Source of the DNA: Bacteroidota bacterium
GTDB lineage: Bacteria > Bacteroidota > Bacteroidia > Chitinophagales > UBA8649
Assembly: GCA_003447535.1 (NCBI GenBank)
Contig: DLYY01000034.1
Span: forward strand, 1,195-8,947
Direction: 5' to 3'
DNA length: 7,753 nucleotides
Shown here in pieces: positions 1 through 5,291 of the stretch. The translations under genes and the position numbers were made by a program. The notes under the pieces are model-generated. The model was not told the DNA's origin and did not search any database. It saw only the letters and a list, made by a program, of their open reading frames with translations. Every line of letters begins with the position of its first letter. The stretch's first letter is position 1.

Positions 1-490
1 GGCAATGCCACACAAAGTCAATCCGATCGATTTTGAAAACGCGGAAGGTAACTTACTCTTTGCCATGAGCCATTGTACCTTCTTCGGACAAAAATTACCG
101 ATTTCAAGACTGCAACGCGACTTAACAGATTCTACAGTAACGCGCAACTTAGGTCTTCCCTTCGGTCATATTCTGATTGCTTTGCATTCACTGCAAAAAG
201 GTCTTAGTAAGCTTAAAGTCAATACGGAAGCCATCCATGCTACCTTGGAAAAGAACTGGGCTGTATTGGCTGAGGCTATCCAAACCATCTTACGAAGAGA
301 AGGCGTTGAAAATCCTTATGAGATGCTTAAGGCACTCACAAGAACCGGTGAAGGAATAAATCAGCAAACAATTAAAAACTTTATTGAAGAGCTCGACGTA
401 TCCAATTCGGTAAAAGATGAGTTAAGAAAACTAAGTCCCCAAAACTATCTTGGTGATGCCGCTAGTGCATTCGATCGCCTCGAGGACTAA
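1..490 (+). CDS. purB: Adenylosuccinate lyase, C-terminal third (partial, 5' end outside window)
   Basis: Adenylosuccinate lyase catalyses two fumarate-releasing steps of purine synthesis: SAICAR to AICAR, and adenylosuccinate to AMP. It is a cytoplasmic homotetramer of the fumarase/aspartase superfamily. The window opens inside the superfamily signature loop: the reading frame starts at base 2 with Ala, then MPHKVNPIDFENAEGN, matching the signature SSxMPxKxNPxxxE. The catalytic serine of that loop lies just upstream, outside the window. The following LPISRLQRDLTDST and VTRNLG stretches, and NWAVLAEAIQT further on, match the longer, E. coli-type PurB. About 162 residues are visible, where the full protein should be about 450. 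The stop TAA is at 488-490, and the last 29 bases overlap the convergent miaE gene. The identification is secure; the ATG at base 5 is internal and not the true start. Confidence 0.95.
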   Translation, partial: AMPHKVNPIDFENAEGNLLFAMSHCTFFGQKLPISRLQRDLTDSTVTRNLGLPFGHILIALHSLQKGLSKLKVNTEAIHATLEKNWAVLAEAIQTILRREGVENPYEMLKALTRTGEGINQQTIKNFIEELDVSNSVKDELRKLSPQNYLGDAASAFDRLED

Positions 491-1046
491 GATGTTGTAG
501 AACCTCGGCTTCGTGATCAAGCCAAGCTTGCCAGCGATTCATGATATATTCACGGCTTTCTATAGTTAACGCCAAGTCCAAAAAAAGTCGAAAATGCCCT
601 GTTTCTGAAATCATAAGCGCCTTATAAAAACTGCGCAATGCCTCATCCGATATGTCTTTTGATAAGAGTCGAAACCGCTCAGCACTTCGAGCCTCAATCA
701 ACCCTGCCATTAATAACTTCTCTATGAGGCCCGCATCGCGGCTCCCTCCCTTAGGAAGAAAGGCTATCAAGGCTTTTACGTACTCATCCTTTCGTTGAGG
801 GCCAAGAGGAATATTACGTTTATCAAGCTCATCTAAGACCATTCTGAAGTGTCCCCACTCTTCCGTTACGATAGGTGCTAGGGCCTTTACCACTTGTTGA
901 TAGTCAGGAAACTGCTGAATAATGGAAATACAGGAAGATGCTGCCTTTTGCTCACAATAGGCGTGGTCTGTCAGAATCGCTCCAACATCCATCGTCGCCA
1001 AATTGATCCAACGTGGATCGGTCGGAAGTTTTAAGCCCGCAATCAT
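462..1046 (-). CDS. miaE: tRNA 2-methylthio-N6-isopentenyladenosine-37 hydroxylase, MiaE family (di-iron)
   Basis: MiaE hydroxylates the isopentenyl group of ms2i6A at position 37 of tRNAs reading codons that begin with U, giving ms2io6A. It is a ferritin-like four-helix-bundle di-iron monooxygenase. Starting from the ATG at 1044-1046 (194 residues), all six expected iron ligands are present: Glu32, Glu63 and His66 in EEWGH, Glu118 in IEARS, and Glu148 and His151 in SETGH. The family hallmarks LKLPTDPRW, LTDHAYCEQKAA and KGGSRD are also intact. An in-frame TTG at 1059-1061 would add five residues (LHLCT), but homologues begin at about GLKLPTDPRW and a promoter element overlaps that extension, so I prefer the ATG. 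The 3' end overlaps purB by 29 bases tail-to-tail. The gene is divergent from lipA, with 130 bases between the two starts. The function is assigned by family similarity. Confidence 0.9.
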   Translation of the reverse strand: MIAGLKLPTDPRWINLATMDVGAILTDHAYCEQKAASSCISIIQQFPDYQQVVKALAPIVTEEWGHFRMVLDELDKRNIPLGPQRKDEYVKALIAFLPKGGSRDAGLIEKLLMAGLIEARSAERFRLLSKDISDEALRSFYKALMISETGHFRLFLDLALTIESREYIMNRWQAWLDHEAEVLQHLSPRGDRMH

Positions 1047-1066
1047 AGTACAAAGGTGCAAATCTT
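1047..1066 (-). promoter_or_regulatory. Putative Bacteroidota -7 element(s) upstream of miaE
   Basis: Read on the minus strand, CACCTTTG (1058 to 1051) is one mismatch from the Bacteroidota -7 consensus TAnnTTTG, and it ends exactly 4 bases (TACT) before the miaE ATG. A second candidate, AAGATTTG (1066 to 1059), also has one mismatch and lies 12 bases before the ATG. I see no convincing TTG-type -33 element at the right distance and no Shine-Dalgarno sequence. If CACCTTTG is used, the transcript would begin at or next to the start codon. Confidence 0.4.
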
Positions 1067-1140
1067 TGCCTAAAAGTTCATGTTGCTTCTATCATAATTG
1101 ACTATAATCAACATATGACAATAAGCTTGCAACGGAATGC

Positions 1141-1172
1141 TGTGAAGTGATGTTTATCTCTTTGTACTTTTG
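1141..1172 (+). promoter_or_regulatory. Putative promoter of lipA, perfect -7 TAnnTTTG
   Basis: TACTTTTG at 1165-1172 matches the Bacteroidota -7 consensus TAnnTTTG in every fixed position. It ends 4 bases (AACT) before the ATG at 1177. A one-mismatch -33-like TGTG (consensus TTTG) lies at 1141-1144, leaving a spacer of 20 bases, which is normal for this sigma factor. No Shine-Dalgarno sequence is present. The sequence TTTGTACT occurs both here (1161-1168) and on the opposite strand before miaE, so the two divergent promoters are similar. Promoter activity is inferred. Confidence 0.55.
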
Positions 1173-1176
1173 AACT

Positions 1177-2094
1177 ATGGCAAACGGAATTTCTACTTCA
1201 TCCACTTCGACATCATCAAACATGTCTTCGAGTGCCAAGGCAAAACAACGTCCTGGGAGAAAGCCCGATTGGCTAAAAGTTCGCTTACCGTCAGGACAGC
1301 AATCTGGCGAAGTATTCAAAAATGTAAAGGAAAACGCGCTGCATACAATTTGCCAAAGCGGTAACTGCCCAAATCAAGCGGAATGCTGGGGAGAAGGAAC
1401 AGCCACCTTGATGATTCTAGGAAATGTCTGTACTCGATCTTGCCGATTTTGTAATGTAGTGACCGGGAAGCCCGAAGATGTCGATATTCTAGAACCACGA
1501 CGTGTAGCAGAGTCGGTCAAGCAGATGGGACTTAAGCATGTGGTCATCACGTCGGTCGATCGCGATGACCTTATCGACGGGGGTTCAAGTATCTGGATGG
1601 CTACCGTAAAGATGATTCGACGATTGAATCCAGAGATTACCATGGAAACGTTGATTCCAGACTTCCAAGGAAAGACTGATCAACTGGATAAAATTGTACA
1701 AGCTAATCCAGAAGTAGTGAGCCATAACCTTGAGACCGTTGAACGATTGAGCCGTGAAGTGCGAGTCCAAGCGCGCTATGACCGAAGCCTAGAGGTATTG
1801 GATTATCTTAAAAAATCAGGCATTCGACGAACGAAAAGCGGTCTTATGCTTGGACTCGGAGAAACAGAAGCCGAAATCCTGCAAACCATGGATGATTTAC
1901 GCGCTGTGGATTGTGATGTCTTGACCCTCGGGCAATATCTTCAACCCACAAAAAAGCATCTTCCTGTAGCTGACTTTATAACGCCTGAAATCTTTGAGAG
2001 ATATAAGGAAATCGGCCTAGACAAGGGATTTAAGTTTGTTGAGAGTGGACCTCTCGTGCGCTCATCCTACCACGCTGAACGGCATATTGGATAG
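1177..2094 (+). CDS. lipA: Lipoyl synthase (radical SAM)
   Basis: LipA inserts two sulfur atoms at C6 and C8 of protein-bound octanoyl groups, making the lipoyl cofactor of pyruvate and 2-oxoglutarate dehydrogenases and the glycine cleavage system. At 305 residues it has normal length. The auxiliary iron-sulfur cluster cysteines are Cys59, Cys64 and Cys70 (CX4CX5C). The radical-SAM cysteines are Cys85, Cys89 and Cys92 (CX3CX2C, in CTRSCRFC). The C-terminal RSSYHA motif at 295-300, whose serine is a ligand of the auxiliary cluster in this family, is present. TKSGLMLGLGET and TLGQYLQPTKKHLPV are also typical. The N-terminus is unusual: residues 6-14 are nine consecutive Ser/Thr. Met16 (base 1222) is a possible alternative start, which would turn the first 45 bases into a leader. 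No lipB neighbour is visible; the gene converges on the HMG-CoA lyase gene with 15 bases between stops. Confidence 0.96.
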   Translation: MANGISTSSTSTSSNMSSSAKAKQRPGRKPDWLKVRLPSGQQSGEVFKNVKENALHTICQSGNCPNQAECWGEGTATLMILGNVCTRSCRFCNVVTGKPEDVDILEPRRVAESVKQMGLKHVVITSVDRDDLIDGGSSIWMATVKMIRRLNPEITMETLIPDFQGKTDQLDKIVQANPEVVSHNLETVERLSREVRVQARYDRSLEVLDYLKKSGIRRTKSGLMLGLGETEAEILQTMDDLRAVDCDVLTLGQYLQPTKKHLPVADFITPEIFERYKEIGLDKGFKFVESGPLVRSSYHAERHIG

Positions 2095-2109
2095 GAATTC
2101 CATTCTGTT

Positions 2110-2982
2110 TTAACCAAAAATGGATTTTGCACTTCGCATGGCAGATGCGAATTTCTCGATATTGAAATCTTTGGATAGCACCCGCGTTCCAAAGTAATTG
2201 ATAAACTGTTCGGTAGGCATGTTTCCAATCAGTTCATCTTTAGCCATAGGGCAACCGCCATAACCAAGAATAGCACAATCAAAACGACGAACGCCGAGAT
2301 CATAGGCCATATCCAACTTGAGTCTCCAATTATATGGCGCAGTATGCAAGTGCGCGCCTACCTCATATTGATCAAATTCTTTCATGACCGGAGTATAGAG
2401 CCCCTCTATTGCACGTTCGTCGGCTAAGCCCACCGTATCTGATGGCATAAAATGCCGCACACCCACTTGGGCGAGCTTTTCCATCCAATGCATCACCATA
2501 TCGACGTCATAGGCTTCATCATAGGGATTGCCAAATGCCATGGAGAGATAAATAATAAGATGCTTACCGTGCTTTTCGGTTACCTCCACAATAGATCGCA
2601 CAACATCTAATGAATCTTCTATAGATGCATTAGCATTACGGTGCTGAAAGGTCTCTGACACACTAAACGGAAAGCCGACCGAGTCTACCATTGGTATGGC
2701 ACAAGCTTCCTGTGCCCCGCGGAGATTTGCCACAATAACAATAAACTCTGATTGCTTTTTTGATAAATCCAATCCTTTCAATACCTCTCTAGTATCGGCC
2801 ATTTGTGGAATGGCCTTGTGCGAAACAAAGCTCCCAATATCAATGGCGTTAAAGCCTACTTCAAGCAACTTGTTGTAGTAAGCAATCTTTGTTTCCGTCG
2901 ACACCAAGCCTTGCATGCCCTGTATTGCATCCCTTGGACATTCTGTTAGCCAAATTTCTGGTAACCTTTTCTTTTCCGACAT
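2110..2982 (-). CDS. Hydroxymethylglutaryl-CoA lyase
   Basis: HMG-CoA lyase splits 3-hydroxy-3-methylglutaryl-CoA into acetyl-CoA and acetoacetate, the last step of leucine degradation. It belongs to the DRE-TIM metallolyases and uses a divalent metal. The protein is 290 residues. Arg17-Asp18 in TECPRDAIQ matches the catalytic Arg-Asp of the N-terminal GPRDG motif. SFVSHKAIPQMAD (51-63) corresponds to SFVSPKWVPQMAD. His211 and His213 in GAHLHT correspond to the metal-binding histidines. Cys244 in GYGGCPMAKDE lies in the mobile catalytic loop, and Asn254 is the metal-ligand asparagine. The ATG at 2982 is well constrained because the next Met (23) lies after the catalytic Arg-Asp pair. The gene is transcribed divergently from murQ with only 27 bases between the starts. 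No other leucine-pathway gene is in the window. Other DRE-TIM lyases are possible but fit less well. Confidence 0.88.
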   Translation of the reverse strand: MSEKKRLPEIWLTECPRDAIQGMQGLVSTETKIAYYNKLLEVGFNAIDIGSFVSHKAIPQMADTREVLKGLDLSKKQSEFIVIVANLRGAQEACAIPMVDSVGFPFSVSETFQHRNANASIEDSLDVVRSIVEVTEKHGKHLIIYLSMAFGNPYDEAYDVDMVMHWMEKLAQVGVRHFMPSDTVGLADERAIEGLYTPVMKEFDQYEVGAHLHTAPYNWRLKLDMAYDLGVRRFDCAILGYGGCPMAKDELIGNMPTEQFINYFGTRVLSKDFNIEKFASAMRSAKSIFG

Positions 2983-2986
2983 GTTA

Positions 2987-2994
2987 TAAATTTA
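2987..2994. promoter_or_regulatory. Palindromic -7-like element TAAATTTA between the HMG-CoA lyase gene and murQ
   Basis: TAAATTTA is its own reverse complement and is one base from the consensus TAnnTTTG on both strands. On the minus strand it ends 4 bases (TAAC) before the HMG-CoA lyase ATG at 2982. On the plus strand it ends 15 bases before the murQ ATG at 3010. The whole divergent region is only 27 bases (2983-3009), so each promoter's -33 region must lie inside the other gene's coding sequence or leader. I see no strong TTTG at the -33 distance on either side, so the call rests on the -7 match and spacing. Confidence 0.4.
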
Positions 2995-3002
2995 CTATAT
3001 CT

Positions 3003-3008
3003 AGGAGG
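3003..3008 (+). promoter_or_regulatory. AGGAGG Shine-Dalgarno-like sequence, abnormally close to the murQ start
   Basis: AGGAGG lies a single base before the murQ ATG at 3010, where a working Shine-Dalgarno sequence is normally 5 to 9 bases away. It is the only strong Shine-Dalgarno-like match I see next to a start in this window; Bacteroidota generally do not rely on this interaction. It may be coincidental, or relevant on the opposite strand as part of the region upstream of the HMG-CoA lyase gene. The murQ start itself is supported by the protein alignment rather than by this site. Confidence 0.25.
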
Positions 3009-3009
3009 T

Positions 3010-3807
3010 ATGAAAGAAAACGCATCTAATAAAGGACTAGAAGGACAATCGCTGCCGCAATTACTTGAAGGTATGCATGCAACTACACTCGAGGTATACC
3101 AGGCAATTGATGAAGCAATGCCTCAAATCGAGGAAGTTTGTGAATTAGTCTACAAGGCTCTTGAAAGCGGAGGACGGCTCTTTTACTTAGGAGCTGGAAC
3201 CTCAGGCCGTCTTGGTATTCTTGATGCCTCTGAGTGTCCTCCAACGTTCGGATCAGATCCTGAACAAGTTGTAGGCCTTATAGCAGGAGGAGACCAAGCC
3301 ATTCGAAATGCGGTAGAGTTTGCGGAGGATGACGAGGAGCAAGCCTACAAGGATCTCGTAGCGCAAGGAATACGAAAAGAAGATGTTGTCGTAGGCATAG
3401 CGGCTTCAGGAAATACACCCTATGTCGTAGGAGGACTTCGTAATGCCCAACAACAAAGAATAGCTACGGCATGTATTACCTGCAATGCTCAGGGCGAGCT
3501 ACTCGCTTATGCGGACAAGCCTATCGTTGTCTATACTGGTGAAGAATTTATTCATGGAAGTACACGTTTAAAAGCAGGAAGCGCCCAGAAACTGATTCTT
3601 AACATGATTACGACGACGAGCTATATTCGACTCGGTCACGTACAAGGCCGATTTATGATTGACATGCAACTTGCTAATAACAAGCTTTGGAAGCGAGGAA
3701 TTGATTTCATTATGAAGCAGACAAACCTCAGTGCGGAAGAAGCCCGCCATGCATTGAAAAAGCATGGCAGCGTACGGAAGACCATGCAAAACATACATAA
3801 TGCATAA
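3010..3807 (+). CDS. murQ: N-acetylmuramic acid 6-phosphate etherase
   Basis: MurQ cleaves the D-lactyl ether of N-acetylmuramic acid 6-phosphate to give N-acetylglucosamine 6-phosphate and D-lactate, feeding recycled peptidoglycan sugars back into metabolism in the cytoplasm. The 265-residue protein is a single SIS (sugar isomerase) domain of usual length. Residues 54-81 contain GGRLFYLGAGTSGRLG followed by DASECPPTFG, the family signature. Glu75 and Glu106 (in EFAEDD) are 31 residues apart, like the two catalytic glutamates Glu83 and Glu114 of E. coli MurQ. GIAASGNTPYVVGGL and LKAGSAQKLILNMITT complete the sugar-phosphate site. No MurNAc transporter or anhydro-MurNAc kinase gene is adjacent. 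The last 8 bases overlap the start of the next gene (ATG at 3800), suggesting translational coupling. Confidence 0.95.
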   Translation: MKENASNKGLEGQSLPQLLEGMHATTLEVYQAIDEAMPQIEEVCELVYKALESGGRLFYLGAGTSGRLGILDASECPPTFGSDPEQVVGLIAGGDQAIRNAVEFAEDDEEQAYKDLVAQGIRKEDVVVGIAASGNTPYVVGGLRNAQQQRIATACITCNAQGELLAYADKPIVVYTGEEFIHGSTRLKAGSAQKLILNMITTTSYIRLGHVQGRFMIDMQLANNKLWKRGIDFIMKQTNLSAEEARHALKKHGSVRKTMQNIHNA

Positions 3808-4357
3808 TATAGAACCCTTTTACGGTTGGAGGGATCGATACATTGTTGAAGAAGACGAACGCTCCCCTTTCTTTGGTCATCAACACAACGAATTTGCCTA
3901 TGATCAAAAAATATATAATTACTATGTGCATCCCCAATGGAACAACTTCGGATCGAACACCTTGCTCCTAAAATGCCTTTACACGGACTACGAGCTAGGT
4001 TATACCATTATTGAATTCATTGGCGAATGGAATGATTTTCTGCACAACGATATCGAAATGATGATTCGAAGCATCGTCAACCCTTTAGCTGCTCAAGGAG
4101 TCTGCCGATTTATTCTTATTGGTGAAAACATCTTAACCTTCCATGGAGAGACCACCGATTATTATGAAGAATGGCAAGATCTTGCGTCTCAGTCGGGTGG
4201 CTTTGTAACCCTAGTGAACCTGCAGGACCATGTTCGTAACGAAATGAAAGATGTAGGCATACACCAATACCTTCGACTCGATGGACAAGTATTGGATTGG
4301 AGAAAATTTCCCCCAGAATTTTTATTGCGTGCTTGCATACAAGAAGCCCTCGAATAA
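3800..4357 (+). CDS. Uncharacterised conserved-looking protein coupled to murQ
   Basis: I do not recognise a named domain in this 185-residue protein. It has no signal peptide or membrane segment, so it is probably cytoplasmic. It is acidic and rich in aromatic residues near the N-terminus, with a YNYYVHPQW stretch at about residues 40-48. The middle alternates predicted strands and helices: LLLKCLY, then GYTIIEFIGEWNDF, a helix, then VCRFILIGENILTFH. This is an alpha/beta pattern loosely like STAS domains, but that resemblance is weak. I chose the ATG at 3800 because it overlaps the murQ stop by 8 bases; an in-frame ATG at 3764 would add 12 residues (MAAYGRPCKTYI) that are merely murQ read in another frame. 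My memory is that similar proteins occur beside murQ in other Bacteroidota, which I cannot check here. A role linked to MurQ is inferred only from coupling. Confidence 0.8.
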   Translation: MHNIEPFYGWRDRYIVEEDERSPFFGHQHNEFAYDQKIYNYYVHPQWNNFGSNTLLLKCLYTDYELGYTIIEFIGEWNDFLHNDIEMMIRSIVNPLAAQGVCRFILIGENILTFHGETTDYYEEWQDLASQSGGFVTLVNLQDHVRNEMKDVGIHQYLRLDGQVLDWRKFPPEFLLRACIQEALE

Positions 4358-4360
4358 ACG

Positions 4361-4392
4361 TTTTTGTTTAACTACGTATAACCTTATCTTTA
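4361..4392 (+). promoter_or_regulatory. Putative promoter of the sulfotransferase-like gene and fmt
   Basis: TTTTTG at 4361-4366 could be a -33 element. After an 18-base spacer comes TATCTTTA at 4385-4392, one mismatch from the -7 consensus TAnnTTTG. It ends exactly 4 bases (CTGC) before the GTG start at 4397. There is no Shine-Dalgarno sequence. The TTTTTG also lies in the loop and 3' arm of a weak 5-bp inverted repeat (TAAAC at 4355-4359, GTTTA at 4366-4370) right at the end of the previous gene, which is too short and AT-rich to call a terminator. Confidence 0.45.
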
Positions 4393-4396
4393 CTGC

Positions 4397-5290
4397 GTGT
4401 CGCGATACAATCATATAGCGGAAGGACTACCTGACTTCCTTGTTGTTGGAGCTGAACAAGCTGGAGGGCAATGGATTAAGAATTTTCTCGAAGAGCATCC
4501 CGATGTTTATCTACCCTCTAGGAATTTAGGATACTTTGTCTATTCAGAACGAGACAATGGCTACCATCCCAATCAGAAGGAGGACGGAATCGTACGTGAT
4601 TTAGGAGATTACAAGTTCACCTACTCTCACGCCCAACCCAATCATTTACGCGGCGAATACGCACCAATCTATATGTATGACTGGATGTCAGCCATTCGGA
4701 ATATTAAGCAAGCCTACGGTGCGAATTACCGAATGGTGAAAATCATAATTGCACTAAGAAACCCGGTGCATCGTGCTCTTGCCCACTACCAAGATCAGGT
4801 TGAGCAAGGCATTGAAGATTTGCCGTTATCTGAAGCACTTTATCCCGATACCATTATCACGAGGTTAAACAATTACGACTCAGATTTCTTCGATTATCTT
4901 GGTTTTAGTTTTTATGCCGATGCCATTACGGCCTATCGAAATACGTTTGAAAACGTCCACTTCTTTTGGTATGATGAAATGATCGAAGATGAAGAGCGCG
5001 TCTTTCGTTCACTATGCCAATTCCTTCGATTGGACTCAGAAGCAATCCAGCTACGTAAACGAATTAGTCAAAGTATGGCAACTGAAGTTAAACCCAATCC
5101 TTTTACCAGTTTCTTTGGCAACCGGCCTAAGCCTCTTTTTGACGGGGTCTGGATAAAAGAAAAAAACATTCCTTCGATTTCTGAAGAGTTTAGCCATAAG
5201 CTTTACGGGACATTTATCGAAGATGTCGAGCGCGTCAAGCATACGCTCTTGAAAAATGTAGATCATTGGAAAGGACCTTATCTAAGCTAA
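4397..5290 (+). CDS. Sulfotransferase-fold protein with degenerate PAPS-binding motifs
   Basis: The 297-residue protein has the layout of the PAPS-dependent sulfotransferase family. An N-terminal strand-loop-helix LPDFLVVGAEQAGGQW (11-26) leads into HPDVYLPS. A GEYAPIYM segment (86-93) corresponds to GE.SP.Y. KIIIALRNPVHRALAHY (115-131) matches the 3'-phosphate motif RNPvxRa.S.Y. However, the 5'-phosphosulfate loop, normally close to QKAGTTSL, reads EQAGGQWI: the lysine is Gln21 and the two threonines are Gly24 and Gln25. In the second motif Arg121 is kept but the conserved serine is Ala129. PAPS binding and sulfuryl transfer therefore look doubtful, and it may be a pseudoenzyme. There is no signal peptide or membrane segment. 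The start is GTG; an in-frame stop at 4379-4381 and the lack of any other start codon between them fix it. One base separates its stop from fmt. Confidence 0.75.
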   Translation: MSRYNHIAEGLPDFLVVGAEQAGGQWIKNFLEEHPDVYLPSRNLGYFVYSERDNGYHPNQKEDGIVRDLGDYKFTYSHAQPNHLRGEYAPIYMYDWMSAIRNIKQAYGANYRMVKIIIALRNPVHRALAHYQDQVEQGIEDLPLSEALYPDTIITRLNNYDSDFFDYLGFSFYADAITAYRNTFENVHFFWYDEMIEDEERVFRSLCQFLRLDSEAIQLRKRISQSMATEVKPNPFTSFFGNRPKPLFDGVWIKEKNIPSISEEFSHKLYGTFIEDVERVKHTLLKNVDHWKGPYLS

Positions 5291-5291
5291 C

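Noticed and set aside
1047..1061. TTG start for miaE at 1061 (199 residues)
   Set aside because: The codon is TTG, and the extra residues LHLCT are not part of the conserved N-terminus, which begins at about GLKLPTDPRW. The extension is also overlapped by a promoter-like box. The ATG at 1046 is better.
1092..1319. Open frame of 75 codons on the minus strand over the lipA start region
   Set aside because: It is antisense to the lipA N-terminal coding sequence, has no family resemblance, and its Glu/Asp-rich part is simply the complement of the Ser/Thr codon run.
1374..1643. Open frame of 89 codons on the minus strand inside lipA
   Set aside because: It lies wholly antisense to the conserved radical-SAM core of lipA and shows no recognisable protein features.
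2095..2109. Possible terminator between the convergent lipA and HMG-CoA lyase genes
   Set aside because: The gap is only 15 bases and I find no GC-rich hairpin followed by a T-run on either strand.
3764..3799. Upstream ATG for the unknown gene after murQ
   Set aside because: It would overlap murQ by 44 bases, and the added residues are a shadow translation of the murQ C-terminus. The ATG at 3800 gives a short, ordinary coupling overlap.
3568..3937. Minus-strand open frames across the murQ end and the following gene
   Set aside because: They are antisense shadows of two well-supported genes, with no motif and no promoter.
4355..4370. Inverted repeat TAAAC/GTTTA after the unknown gene as a terminator
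   Set aside because: It is only 5 bp, AT-rich and without a following T-run. It overlaps a better-supported -33-like TTTTTG.
5051..5266. Minus-strand open frame inside the sulfotransferase-like gene
   Set aside because: It is antisense to an intact coding frame and has no recognisable features.
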